64,000 bases of DNA from Periplaneta americana. Lineage: Eukaryota; Arthropoda; Insecta; Blattodea; Blattidae. Position numbers and translations under genes: made by a program. A model generated the notes under the pieces. The model saw nothing but the letters and a program-made list of their open reading frames with translations, ran no database searches and was not told the origin of the DNA. Positions within the stretch are counted from its first letter, which is position 1, and each line of letters begins with the position of its first letter. The DNA is taken from the NCBI RefSeq assembly GCF_040183065.1, contig NC_091117.1, forward strand, positions 100,009,001 to 100,073,000. Reading direction: 5' to 3'. Shown here piece after piece: positions 22,965 to 35,583 of this stretch.

Positions 22965-24783
22965 TGTTCCAATGCAAGATATAGTGAACAAATGAGATAT
23001 TTTAAATTTTGGCATAATGTAATAAATCAATTACTTCTTAATTTAATGGTATACTGTTGTGATATTATCTTCCTTGGAGAAATGGTCTTCCTACTGTATT
23101 TATGTATCTGTACATGTCAATTGAAGATCGTCTTTCCAAGACATGAACATGTGCTAGTGATAAAAGTAACCATTTTAAGTAATGAAATGTTAATGGGAAG
23201 TACATAATACTACTTTCAATTCCACATTTTATACAAAGGTCAGAAACATACCATTTAGTGGTAGGACATTGATTTTCAAACCACAGAAAATTAAAAAAAA
23301 TTCACACTGTAAAGGAGTTTATTATAAGAATCAGCACATCATCGATTATGCATTTAGGTAAAGATTTGCTAGGTTTACACTTTCAGTCCTCTAATTTTTC
23401 TAGCAATATGGCTCCAGAGTCGTATTTTGTCAAAAATGAATGTTAATTGAACTCTGTAAATTATACTGTTTTCTTCTTGCAATATAATAGGCCTATAATT
23501 AATTTTTTATGAATGTTAGCTGCAAATTTTGTAGAAAATATATTACTTAATGAATGCCAATTTGACTCATCAGAACATCTGGCTACATGCGGACAGAATG
23601 CAAAATATATCCTGAGTGGAAACAAGGAATTATTTTTCTCGTTGTAACTTCGAGAAGATTAAAAACCCCACTCGCCCTTATATTGGATGAGTAACTGGAT
23701 TTTTTTTATTACTTATCTACTGGTGTCGGAGTTAGGTATGAAAGTAGAAATCTTTACCTTCTTGTTCCTCTTGGACTTTAATGCCTTGCATGGAGGATAT
23801 TTTTGATAGTTTTGCGTGTTTAAAACACGGAATATTAGGAAAATATGTACAATAGCATGAAATTTTTACAGCAATATAATTTGTGAACACTGTTCTAAAA
23901 TAGAAGTGCAGATTGAGTAATTAATGATATGTACGAAATCATTTGTGAAATTTCAATGATTCTTGATTATGATAATCCTATGTTCATATGTTCCTGTTTT
24001 CCCAATTACATTACTGCCTAATTTTTGTCAAAATATGTTTATCAGCTCTGCAGTTGTGCCAAATATATTGTGTTAATTCTAATGTGTTCCCAGTACACCA
24101 GCTTTAATGTACTGGTTCCGTAAAATGCATTTTATTAATGTTCAGATTTCTTGTCATAAAATGTGCCGGATCAGTCACATGGATAATTTGTAGTGAAATT
24201 GTTAAGATTTTGTGAGTAAGCATTTTAAGTTATGTTACTGCCAGAGTAATATCTTAATGATTTATTTTCTCTAATGATAGACATTTTATTTTTACATAAC
24301 AATATCAAAGTTGATTTAACTACCTGCTAGTCTACTGATTTATCCTATTTTCATACAGTGTCCCATTGCTTTAGACTCCATTGGATTATAATTGTTTAAT
24401 GTTCCTACAACATACTTTTATGTTTGTTGCGCGTTTTTTAATGCTGTTAATACCAATCATTTAGTGTTTTAAATACTAAGTTTTTCAGGATTCTGATATT
24501 TTTCCAAACATTTTTATTACAACTTTAACTCTAGCAATTTATCTGTCGGAAGTACTTGAATAAGACTAACAATTTATCTGTCAGAAGTACTTGAATAAGA
24601 CGATTAGAATTGTGACATATGATTGCGATATGAAAGTCTATGATGTCATAGACATGTCAAGAATATTATGAGGTGAAGTGGCATATATGTCTGAATTGTA
24701 TGTAGATATTGAAATACTTCAGATAGATGCACAACATAAACGTATTTAGTAATGGATTCTATTATTTACATTAACTATTCGTA

Positions 24784-24854
24784 TCTTTGAAAAATATTGG
24801 AGTGCAAGAGGTCAAATGACTTTATTGTCAAATGCCTAGCATTAGAAAACAACA
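24784..24854 (+). mobile_element. 71-bp LINE stub with 16-bp target-site duplication
   Basis: The insert is almost identical to the last bases of the LINE near 53306-53376 (AAAAATATTGGAGTGCAAGA, ending AACAACAAC). Direct repeats ACATTAACTATTCGTA flank it at 24768-24783 and 24855-24870. It is a severely 5'-truncated retroposition product. Confidence 0.93.
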
Positions 24855-25112
24855 ACATTAACTATTCGTAATTTTTAGTCTTTAACGTTGAACATAGGTT
24901 GGAATTCTTAAGTATACTATAACTTATCACAAATACCACTCTTACTTTTTCTTTGATCATTAATGTATTGTTTTGGCAGACATATCATATAGGGTACAAT
25001 TACATACATTCTATTAAAAACAATATGTGAAAGGCAGTGAATGGTTTTATTTTATTGAATTATATTGTAGAATTGTGAATGATTATTAAGTTCATTGCCT
25101 AGGTTGATTTTA

Positions 25113-25208
25113 ATATGAGGCTCTGCGGATATTAGGAGGCGAACTCAACAAAGAATTTTCAAACTTTTATTTTGCGAGTTCGCTGCTAATATTCGCAATG
25201 CCTCATAT
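25113..25208. repeat. Short perfect-looking hairpin
   Basis: ATATGAGGCTCTGCGGATAT...AGGAGGCGAACTC pairs with GAGTTCGCTGCTAATATTCG...GCCTCATAT across a loop of about 28 bp. Arms are about 34 bp with few mismatches. It could be a tiny fold-back element or a hairpin RNA precursor; nothing else supports either. Confidence 0.75.
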
Positions 25209-27772
25209 GTTTTGTTTTAAGTTCCAATGTCATTGGACAATAGGAAGAAACTAACATGCCATATTCGGTAAATTTCAAGCACTCCATTTTAACTATTCTT
25301 ATCAGCATAGTCATTGAGATTCACATGTAGTAAGACATGATGCATTTTTGTATGAATATCTGATGTGGAGTTGCCATATTAATAGCAGATAAGATTGGTG
25401 GAGAAGGAAATGAGATAGTGCAAATTTCAATGACTTAAGTTGTTATTGCAAGGAGATATAACATATATTAAACATGAAAAATTTCTTAATGCAGCAATGT
25501 ACAAAACGTTCTAAAATTAGTTTAGAAAGAGGTAAAATAGCATAGAAAGAAATCAAATAATAAAATATTGTTTATGTTTTCAGAACTTCAATTCTTGTTT
25601 TCAACAGAGAGTTAATAAATATTCATATTTTAATTTCCTCCTACAGCTTACATATTAGCATACTGTACATATAATAATGCTTTTCAAATATGCTGTACAC
25701 TGAATGAACTTTATTTATTAATATATTGCAGTGACATTAGGCATATTGTAAAGTCATCGGGCCATTATGTGCATGATATTATAATGAGTAAAGTCTCTCA
25801 AAAGTAAAACCTGCCTGTTAAAAAAAAAAAAAAAAACATAGTGGCAGACGATATCATCACTGGGAGACTGGGAATTTAATAATAATATTGATTTTACGAC
25901 AGAAAAATAATTCAAGGAGTCTTTATTTGTACTAGTTTCTGAGTGATGATAAGCACTTGTTACAGAAGTTTTTATCACTTCAAGAATCTCAAATAAGAGA
26001 AGTGATTCGAGGTGTTTAGAATAAAAACAAGGCACTCTTTAGCCTCTAGATACAATACGTCCACTAACTATCAAAGACTGAAAATTTATGTTAGGTAAAG
26101 TAATTGCACATTTTATAACCAATAAAAAATCATTCCCGTAGTGAATCTCATAAACAGCAGAATTATTTACATTAAATACTTTATTAAAATTGATCATTCT
26201 TTATCAAAACTTTTTAAAATGTAAAGTTAATTTTAAATTTATTTTAATGATATTTATTTGATTCTACTCCAATGTTGGTGTCTTAGCTGTTGTAAACATA
26301 TTGCACAGCTATGCATTACTGTTCTTCCAGCAAACATTCTCAGTTTTTAAGTAATGTATGAAATAGGTTTATTTTTTGTGTTTACTAACCACTATTTTTT
26401 TTTTCTGAATGACCTGTGTAAATTTAAACTAATATTGAAGAACTAAGCATGATCTGTTTTGCAGGACAACGTAGGTCTAATTGTATTATTATTTTTTGTA
26501 TACTAACTGGTTTTTCCCTATGTGATGTCTTCAACAAATGTGCTTTACTGTTAACGTACCTGCAAACTACTAAAGAAAGATGTAGTTATATGAAAACTGT
26601 TTAATGCTTATTTTGTGTATTTTCTTAAATATTTTAATCATTTGAAATTACTGCCAATTTTTGTGATTTATGTCACACAAAATAAAGACCAAGTAATTAC
26701 ATGTCAAGTACTGATATATGGTTACCATTCAGATTTTCTTGTTTTGTGTTCTTATCATTCTTGTAATGTCAGGTTTGTTTTTGTATTAAACTATATGCTA
26801 TTTATGTATTTATGTTCTATTTATGTAACAATTAAATTGTGAAAACCATACATTGTATTTTTCTTACAAGTTTACTAGTATAATGCAGTGTTCATTCCAG
26901 TTTTACTAGCAATTTTCATTGTAACTATTAATTGTCACGTTCTTTTTTCATACTTTCTTGCTACTCAATGCACTCAGTTCCAATGCTTAATTCCAATTCT
27001 GATTGCATTCAATTCTTCATGTCTTCTATAGGTATAAAAGGGAGTGTAATGATGTTCCATAATGATAACATAGTAAAACTTGTTTAAACATTGGATTCTT
27101 TTATGTTAATGTAAGTGATTTTTTTAATAGGTGTCTTAAATTTATTGCGTACATCGAATATGAAACGTGGTATTTTATGATAAATCTTCAGAAAAATAAT
27201 TAAATTTTCAACAGTATTATTGAAATGTATGATTTTTAAATTCGAACTTTATTAGAGAATTTAGCTTAACGAATTGATTATGAGTCTCTGGTCTGTAGTG
27301 GCCTCAACAGAAACCATATTACCTTATATTTGATGTTATTCTTAACCCTTTCCAAATATATGGCAATACATGACTGAAATTTATAAAAGTGCTCTCACTC
27401 AGATTTGGCTATCATACAGATGTCATGATATTTAAATACCCTCCTTGTCATGGCTGGAAAGAGTGAGCGTGGGAGAGATTGCGTAAATTTAAGATAATAC
27501 TCTCTGGAATCACAGTATTATAAGTATCAAAAGTCTTGTGTGAAAACACAATGGCTTGCAGAACAAGCACTCTTAGTAATTTGTTATGATTGCTTTTGTG
27601 TTATAGAAATTGTACAGTATTATATATATATTATAGAAACTGAGACATAATAAATGAACATTCAAACAAAAGTAATGTTTAAATCATTTATATTTAAGAC
27701 TTTGGTTTAATCACAACTCATATCATTGTTACTACATTGGAGTTTTTTTTTCGAGATACATCAATTTTACAT

Positions 27773-28420
27773 AGTTTTTTTACTAGGTCATTTAATGACT
27801 CTGTATCAACTGTTTACTGTGTTATTTAAAGTCCCGTCGCTCTAATTTCCAGCAGCCAATCGCGTTGCAGGTCGGCTACATTTAAATGTGTATGTCTTGT
27901 GATTCACTGAGGAAGACGTTATTCATTTCTTAAGTCTCGATAAATACTAAATATAATCGCCCACCATTTTGGATCTTTCATTGGCGTTTGCAGAAAGCAC
28001 ACGAGGACGTTATTTGCCGCTCAATTATTTGCTGAATTACAGTGCGTTTGATTTATTATCATAGGAGCTACGACATGATAATGTTTAACGGTGTGGCAAA
28101 TAGATTCCTCGTCTGGTAGTTAGGCAACGAAAGAGCAAAAATGGCGAACGATACTACCTACCTAGACTTTATAGAGCCTTCACTTCCTAAGACGTAAGCA
28201 AAGAGGAGGAGTCACGCTGGGAATAACAGCGTCGTGACTATAGTATCGATGGAGTTGGTGATAGCGAGGTGAGGCCAGGAATTCGCCATAGATTACCTAA
28301 CATTCACCTTACAGCTAGGAAAAACTCAACCCAAGCGAGAATCGAACCCTTGCCTGAGCACAACTCTGGATCAGCAGGAAATGTGCTACCACTTGAACTT
28401 CACAGATGGCTATATAGTTT
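27773..28420 (-). repeat. SINE interrupted by an unidentified 420-bp insert
   Basis: The 3' part (TCATTTAATGACTCTGTATC, like the copy at 21095) sits at 27773-27816, and the rest (GGTGATAGCGAGGTGAGGCC to the tRNA-like head) at about 28240-28420. The insert at about 27817-28240 is less AT-rich and has no coding frame; its ends, TTTAAAGTC and its near-inverse GACTTTATA about 75 bp from the right side, hint at a DNA element but are not conclusive. Confidence 0.7.
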
Positions 28421-28424
28421 ATTG

Positions 28425-29665
28425 CCTTAAGAACTAGTATCTAGAGAGAAAATATCATAGTAGTGAATTTTCTCATTCCCTGGCAGGTGCAATAACTATT
28501 GCTGAGAGCATTTTCAACTGGGCTGTGTTAGATGACGTTGTAACATAATTAAGCATTTTACCTGTTAGTAATTACATAGATAAACATTATCTGTTTAGAT
28601 CAAGTATTTTGTGTGGATGACTTATACCAGAAACGAAATTAAACCTACACTTTTTGTCTGAAGTTTACTCAATAGGAAGAATGCTTAATGATTGTTTAAA
28701 ATAAGTGTACTCACGTATATTTATAGAAACTGTCTTCCAGCATTTATACAAGTTTCACATCTTCATGATAAATTCTGAGATGTTGTTTTCAGTTCATTTT
28801 CCGTAATTTACTGGGTGGTAAGTTACTACAAATTTTATTTTCCAAGACTTCCAGCATGTGGTATGGTTTCTATATATTTCCTTCTTCGTCAAATAGCATT
28901 TATACTTCTCTCCTCCTCTGCCGGCAATGTTTACATCTCCTGTTAAACATTGTGGAAAGAAGTATAGATAACCATGCAGTTGATAAAGTGTCGAAAATAA
29001 CTAATTATATGCAATGCATACCAAAATCCTAAACTATTCCAACCTGTCGCAGATCCGTATATCAAAGTATACAAAAAGTCTAAACTAACATAACATAACC
29101 TCCCACATTTCCGCACCCTAGAACTTAGAAAAATGCAAGTTGTATATTTCAATATCATGTGCTACAGAAAAAAAAACTCGCAGTCATATAAACAGAGAAA
29201 ATTGAGCTAATTCACATTTTGACACATTATTTTAACTGTAAGCCAAAATGTAATGGTCATCAATTTCTGTTCTATAGAGACTTTTTGTGTAATTGTTTCA
29301 AATAATTGTTGCACAACGTCCATTCTACTGATATATTTCAGCCATTGATGTCCTCAAGAAAGCCCTTAAAATCACAGTTTCACAGTACATTCCATGGCTC
29401 ATAGTAATATCTCGCACAAAGATTAAAGTTGCCCACTGTACTACAAATCAAATGAAAATAAATGATTTGACCGTGTGTGTGTTTGCTTCCTTGAAACAAA
29501 GTGAGCTACAGAATTCTGATGAACGAAATGTGCTTCTTTTCCTGAGTTACATAATGAAAAAAATGAACACTATGACAATAACATTAACTAAATAAAAATA
29601 TGTCAATATAAATATTAATTTGAATAGGTTCGTAATTAGTTAAATGCATATGCATGTAAGCCTGT
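28425..29665. other. No recognisable feature
   Basis: AT-rich DNA without usable open frames, splice-flanked exons, or repeats that I recognise. Confidence 0.5.
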
Positions 29666-30161
29666 ATATCGTTGATGTGCCTCCAACATCCACTATGTAC
29701 ATTTAAACAGATTTTTCAAGAGAAAAAAAAATCACTTTTAATTCCCTTGACGTTAAATGTTATGGTTTATTTAACGACGCTCGCAACTGCAGAGGTTATA
29801 TCAGTGTCGCCGGATGTGCCGGAATTTTGCCCCGCAGGAGTTCTTTTACATGCCAGTAAATCTACTGACATGAGTCTGTCGCATTTAAGCACACTTAAAT
29901 GCTATCGACCTGGCCCGGGATCGAACCCGCAACTTTGGGCATAGAAGGCCAGCGCTATACCAACTCGCCAACCAGGTCGACAATTCCCTTGATTTTCGAA
30001 GCTACTTTTGGTATAATTTCATCATTTTTCATGTAATGATTGAAAATATAGCGAAAGTAACTTCGAAAATCGAGGGAATTAAAAGTGATAATGCTTTTTT
30101 CTTTCTCCTGAAAAATCTTTTTGTATGCACATAGTGGATTTTGGATGCACAGCAACGATAT
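29666..30161. repeat. Long fold-back element split by a SINE
   Basis: The left arm (29666-29750 then about 29993-30025) and the right arm (about 30045-30161) are inverted copies: ATATCGTTG, ATCCACTATGT, AGATTTTTCA.GAGAAA, AATCACTTTTAATTCCCT and TTTTCGAAG occur in order on the left and in reverse complement on the right. Removing the SINE and one duplicated target restores the left arm. The similar short open frames on the two strands here are a consequence of the inverted repeat, not of real proteins. Confidence 0.85.
29751..29981 (-). repeat. SINE inserted in the fold-back element, with 11-bp TSD
   Basis: The direct repeat AATTCCCTTGA lies at 29740-29750 and 29982-29992. The minus-strand head has GGTTGGCGAGTTGGTATAGC and a B box GGGTTCGATCCC, typical of a tRNA-derived SINE. 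The body shares TTTATTTAACGACGCTC with related cockroach-type SINE ends. Confidence 0.9.
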
Positions 30162-30651
30162 GTGGAGTCACACAATAAGCCTTTTAAGGCTGCAATACCT
30201 TCAAAACTGGGGTAAAATAAAAAAAAGGACGTAGGCGTATGTAAGCAAAATAAACCTACTTCAATACCTGGGTTTACCACTTTTCTTTGACAGGCTTGAC
30301 AAAAAATAACTTTTCCATCAGTAATAAAATTAGATTGGGTAGAGGAGACGGCCTCCAGATATGGAGGGTAGCTGCGAATATATTGAATAAGCAGTCACAG
30401 ACAGCCGATAAGGGGTGGTCCTCCAGCTTGGGGATTGGGCGAAGGGCTAACAACCCATCACTATAAAAAAAAACTTGTTACAAAATCCCAAAATACAATT
30501 TTGGGCAACTACTAATAGAAATGATCAGGACGATATTCAAATACAAACTGCTGAGTCATTTATACCCGAACCCACATTTTCTGATGTTGAAATTGCAATA
30601 GAAAAGCTGAAAAAGTACAAGTCTTCAGGTATTGATCAAATTCCAGCACAA

Positions 30652-32881
30652 TTAACACGTTGAATGCCACTTGACGCGTATAGACGTCACACGATTCTTG
30701 CCCCATATGCCAATGACGTATGCACGTCATAGTTGTTTTCTTGCTTACCCGCACATTATTCCTTCAGTATTTTGGTTATCCTGTATTGTTATGTAGTATT
30801 ACTTACTGGAAGGGTGCTGCTACTTATTATCATTCTTGGTTATTACCTTCCACTCATTTAAGTCGAGGAATCATGGATGATAAATTAGATGATAATTCTC
30901 AGAAGCCTCCAGGTCGTTCAAATGCAAAAAATCGTACAAGGGCGTCAGTTGAAACTTGCAAGGATGACGAAATTGCACGTCTATTGAATACTTCAATGTC
31001 TGATTCAGACAGTGACAGTGATTTCAATCCAAATGAAAGCCAAAGTGAAAGTGATAGTGATAGTGAAACTTATTTTGATACATCTAATAATTCAAGTACT
31101 GCTCCAGTTCAAAATGTGGATATTTCGAACTCTTTTTGGTCAGATAGGCCACCTAATTTGAAAAATATAAACTTTAGTGGTGTTCCTGGGCTGAAAGTCG
31201 AACTTGCTGATGATGACCCAGTGAATTTTTGGAATTTATTTGCGTGTGACAAGTTCTACGAGTTGCTAGTAACAGAAACCAATAATTATGCGGAAAAAGT
31301 TTTTCTTTCTGGGTATACTGAGCAATCTAGAATGACTCCATGGGTGTATGTCACAGAAGAAGAGATGAAGGTTTTCCTAGGTCCTTTGTTTCACATGGGT
31401 ATTATCCAGATGTCATGTATCCAAGACTATTGGTAGAAAGATCCCTTGTTCAAAATGGACTGCTTTTCGTCTAAGATGAGTAGGAATCGTTTCCTTCTAA
31501 TATTACGGTGCCTCTATTTTGCATCAAATCCAAAATCTAGTGAACCTAATCCACATGGGCGACTAGTGAAGATAAAATCTATGCTGGATCTCTTCAACAA
31601 TACAATTGATAATGTGTGTTATCCAGGAAAGAATCTCTCACTAGATGAATCTATGGTACTATGGGAGGTCGTCTAATTTTTAGACAGTACATAAAGGGGA
31701 AAATACACAAATACGGAATAAAATTGTACATGCTCACAGAAGACAATGGTATGGTATTACGAATTTTAGTATACACAGGACAAATTGATAACTTGGGTGG
31801 CAACGAACATGCCTCGAATGTTGTACTAAAACTGATGGACGGCAAGCTGAATGTGGGTCATGCTCTATACATGGACAATTTTTACAATGGTTATGACCTA
31901 GCTTTATAGCTTCTCCAAGCTGACACATACTGTACAAGAACATTACGCTCCAATTGCAAGAACAACCCAAATGAAGTAACTAAATCCAAGTTACAGAAGG
32001 GAGAACGTAGGTGTCAGTGTGCTAATGGTGTAGCTGTAACGAAGTGGAAAGACAAGAGGGACGTCTTATTTATCTCGACTGAATTTGAAGACAGTATTGT
32101 TGAAACAGTGAATAAAAGAGGGCAAAAAGTCCAAAAGCCACATGCAATTGAAAAGTATAATAACCACATGTCAGGCATCGATCGGCAAGATCAAATGCTT
32201 TCGTATTATGCATGTGAAAGAAAAACAGTTCGGTGATATAAAAAAAAATTGGCATCCACTTCTTCCAAATAATGTTACAGAACGCACATAATTTGCATTC
32301 TCGGTACACCACAAGGAGTAGAATTTCAGTATATGATTTCAGACTTCCGAGTAACACGATATTTGCTCTCGTATGCAACATTCAGCAGTCCAACAATCAA
32401 ACGGGTATCACCAGCTACGAAACACCTGACTGCAAAACAACGCGCTGAGAAAGGCAAAATAATGAGGAAACACTGCAAAGTGTGTTACGACAATGGCAGA
32501 AGAAAAGAATCAACATTCTACTGTCGTGATTGCCCTGGCCAACCTAGATTGTGTGTCCATTCCTGCTTCGTAATCTACCACAAATGAAGTAAGGTAGGTC
32601 TAATTTGTTTTCCCTAACAATATTTCAATATACGGTTACGTAAGAAACAAAAATATTTGTGACTTGTAAATGCGTCAAATGGCACTGGTAATGGAATTTT
32701 TAACGTGGTGCCAGTGACACGTAAACGTGTCATCAAGATTTCAAACACTGTCTATACTCGAAAATTGTACATGAGGCTAAAAATTATTCATAGACACTAT
32801 TACATGAAAAATAAATACAAAAAACTAATCGGCTCCTGGGGATAGATTTTGCAACAATACAGTCGGCAGCGAACATGTTAA
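30652..32881 (+). mobile_element. piggyBac element with TTAA ends, inserted in the LINE
   Basis: TTAA occurs at 30652-30655 and 32878-32881. The LINE protein reads straight through if the element and one TTAA are removed (PAQL then IHEGG). The inner ends CACGTTGAATGCC and, inverted, CATGTTCGCTGCC form a short imperfect terminal inverted repeat. The interior encodes a broken piggyBac transposase. Confidence 0.9.
30873..32587 (+). pseudogene. piggyBac transposase pseudogene
   Basis: It begins MDDKLDDNSQKPPGRS and has an acidic Ser/Asp-rich N terminus. The core has PVNFWNLFACDKFYELLVTE, WVYVTEEEMKVFLGPLFHMG, then after a TAG stop FKMDCFSSKMSRNRFLLILR. Catalytic Asp positions are recognisable in LSLDESMVLW, ALYMDNFYNGYDLAL and MSGIDRQDQMLSYY. 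The C-terminal Cys-rich domain reads HCKVCYDNGRRKESTFYCRD and CPGQPRLCVHSCF. Breaks include the stop near 31434, a frameshift at about 31665-31675 right after the first Asp, a TAG near 31907 and further stops near 32235-32290. All three Asp codons survive but the frame does not. Confidence 0.9.
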
Positions 32882-32941
32882 TACACGAGGGTGGAAACGT
32901 ATTATCTAGTGAAATTTATAAGCTTGTACTTGCCATTTGGG

Positions 32942-33255
32942 TGCCGAGTTATATGAATTATATAAAGATATTAACATTGTTGTTGATATGAAACTCAGAA
33001 GGTTAGAGTGGCTGGGACACATAGCCAGGATGGAGAACAATCGCACACCCAAAGCTCTACTAGATGCATTGCCAGTAGGAAGAAGGAAAGTCGGACGACG
33101 TAAATTGAGATGGCTGGCTGATGTTCAGGCTGACCTAACAAAAGTTGTAATTAGAAGATGGAGAACACGAGCATTAGACAGGAGTGATTTCGGATGTTCT
33201 GAGGGAGGCTAAGGCTAAACTACAAGGTCCGTAATGCCAATGATAATGATGATGA
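32942..33255 (+). mobile_element. 314-bp truncated RTE-like LINE with 13-bp TSD
   Basis: It encodes ELYELYKDINIVVDMKLRRL, EWLGHIARMENNRTPK and VGRRKVGRRKLRWLADVQAD, the C-terminal end of an RTE-like ORF, and ends in a degenerate (ATG)n tail. The flanking repeats CTTGCCATTTGGG (32929-32941) and CTTACCATTTGGG (33256-33268) differ by one base. It lies inside the family A LINE. Confidence 0.9.
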
Positions 33256-33795
33256 CTTACCATTTGGGAAAAGGAAATTGTACCAGAATGATGGAAGGTG
33301 TCCATAATTGTACCTATCTTTAAGAAGGGAGAAAAGACTAACTGTAGTGACTTTGTAGGGATTGCACTTTTAGTGATGTTGTAGAAGATTTTGTCCTATA
33401 TTCTTTTGAGAAGATTAACTCCGTATGTACATGAAATTACTGGGGATCATCAGTGTGGTTTCAAGCATAATAGATCGACTGTTGATCAGATTTTTTGTAT
33501 TCGACAGATATTGGAGAAAAAAATGGGAGTATAAGAGTCAGTACAGCAGTTACTCATAGATTTCAAAAAGACCTATGACTTGGTTAAGAGAGAAGTTTTA
33601 TATAATATTCTTATTGAATTTGGTATTCCCAATAATTTAGTTCAATTAATTAAAATGTGTCTCAGTGAAACTTACAGCAGAGTCTTTATAGGCCATTTTC
33701 TGTCTGATGTTTTTCCAATTCACTGTGGGCTGAAGCAAGGAGATGCACTATCACCTTTACTTTTTAACTTTGCTCTAGAAAATGCCATTAGGAAA

Positions 33796-35420
33796 CAGTA
33801 GCAGCTCGCCATAAAAAAAGGAGGTGAAGTGCTGTTCATATACAAATTGCATGAACAGTTTTACCAATATAATGAGTAGACCTACTGTTCATAAACTATG
33901 TGCAATTTTAATAGTTCTAGAACACATGCAAACAGGAAAACTGATTTATTTCAGGACTCACCCAATTTCTTGCATATCAAGTCAATCCTCCTATCTTTTA
34001 AAGCAGCAAACCTGTCGATGACGTCTTCATAAAATGTCTGAGTTTAACACTGAGGGTGGACAGTATAGCTATGTGCAAAACTATGGGGCTAGTGATGGAA
34101 GATTCTTCTGTGATGTAGCATTCCGGGTGAAATTTTCAATCTTTTCAAACAGAAAAGCTCCTTTCATTGGAAGAATTTTTTAAAAGTTGTTTAATACAAC
34201 TTCTCTATTTTCTTAGCACATTTTAAAACAAAGAACAAATGGAACTGTAGGGCGTCAAGAATTTAAAACATATTTGGAACTTAAACTGAGACAATTCTGT
34301 CCGACACTGGGGTGGGTATTCGGTGTGGCTTAGTGGATAAAGCATCAGCATGTAGAGCTGAAAACCCGGGTTCAAATCCCGGCGCCGGAGAGAATTTTTC
34401 TCCATTCCATTATTCTTTCATCATATTTTTTATCCTCGCATTTAAATCTACAAAACGACATTTCTAATAAATTACGAACCGTGTCATTTTCAGGATACAT
34501 ATTTCGCACTCATTTATCAACATTTTCTATGTACTGGTACCTAAGTACTCCTATTTGTATAATAGCACTATAGTGATTAAACATATAATATACACTAAGA
34601 AGTAGGATTAATACACTATATACACTTATCACTGGTACACTCAAAATACATTAAATAATAACGTAATATATACATACATAGTATTAAACTACATGACATG
34701 TACATTTACGCACGCGTTAAACATTCAAATACAAGAGCTCGAACTAAACTGGCAGGCTCATGAGAAGAAATAATACACGCCGCGGAAAACAACTTTTAAA
34801 CTTTGCGAATGTATGTGAGGTGTATTCCTGATAAAATAACATGGAGCCAGCTAATTTACCGCTGCAGGGATGGCTGCTTGGACACAGGGAATGAGAATAC
34901 TATTCTCGAGTCAGGTAGTACATACTGTAAAATTTCACAGCCCTTGAACAATAGCCCCCAGCCTTGGAAACCATCTTCAACCCTTCTCCATTATTAGTAC
35001 CGTCAGATCTGCAAACTGGTTACTCCACCTACAAGTCTTGACAGTTCTCCGTAACTGAAAGACTCAGAAACGCACTTCACTCATACAATCTTTCTTTAGT
35101 GCGTGACGTCACGTTACCATGGAAACCAAGTGCTGTATGAGAATGGGAACCCAAATAATTTCACCTCTACAATATTGTAAGTTCTAATAGACACCGCTCG
35201 GCACTCGTAACAGTTGACATTATTCTATTCAGCAGACAGTACAGGTACTATTTATACAACTAGACGCTGTTTATAATGACTGAAAAGAAAACTTTTTTTT
35301 ATTTTAGAAACACGGTACAGGTAATAACTAGAATTAATTATTAATACGAGATAAAATTGTGTTTTACACATAAATAGGTGAAGTATCACTTCACCTACTT
35401 CACCTGAATAACCGTCCCTG
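33796..35420. mobile_element. Non-autonomous hAT element with 8-bp TSD
   Basis: The 8-bp direct repeat TTAGGAAA lies at 33788-33795 and 35421-35428, the expected length for hAT elements, and removal of the element restores the LINE frame (AIRK then VQENRKDF). The ends read CAGTAGCAGCTCGCCATAAA on the left and, inverted, CAGGGACGGTTATTCAGG on the right. Both carry GGTGAAGT near the end, repeated several times at 35378-35405. The interior of 1.6 kb has no transposase frame that I recognise and includes a tRNA-like SINE head. Confidence 0.88.
34316..34400 (+). repeat. tRNA-like SINE head inside the hAT element
   Basis: GTGTGGCTTAGTGGATAAAG gives an A box, and CCCGGGTTCAAATCCCGG gives a B box with a T-stem. 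The following GGAGAGAATTTTTCTC is typical of insect tRNA-derived SINEs. It might be read as a tRNA gene by a scanner, but the anticodon arm does not pair well and a SINE body follows. Confidence 0.65.
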
Positions 35421-35583
35421 TTAGGAAAGTCCAGGAAAACAGAAAGGATTTCGAAATGAAAGGGTTACATCACCTGCTTGTTTATATGGATGACATGAAT
35501 ATGTTAGGAGAAAATCCACAAACTATTAAGGAAAATACGAGAATTTTACTTGAAGCAAGTAAGGAGATAGTTTGAAAGTACTA

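Larger units (their letters stand above)
21656..27770. other. Gene-poor AT-rich stretch downstream of ARL6IP6-like gene
   Basis: The first few hundred bases are probably the 3' UTR. Apart from the fold-back elements at 22741-22964 and 25113-25208, the 71-bp LINE stub at 24784-24854, and a 35-bp direct duplication near 24532-24603 (ATTTATCTGTC.GAAGTACTT twice), I see nothing that supports a gene. Open frames are short and low in coding character. Confidence 0.6.

Noticed and set aside
29672-30280. Two similar short proteins on opposite strands
   Set aside because: The similarity is produced by the inverted repeat arms.
34316-34390. tRNA gene
   Set aside because: A and B boxes are good but the anticodon arm pairs poorly and a SINE-like body follows; same reasoning for the other tRNA-like heads.
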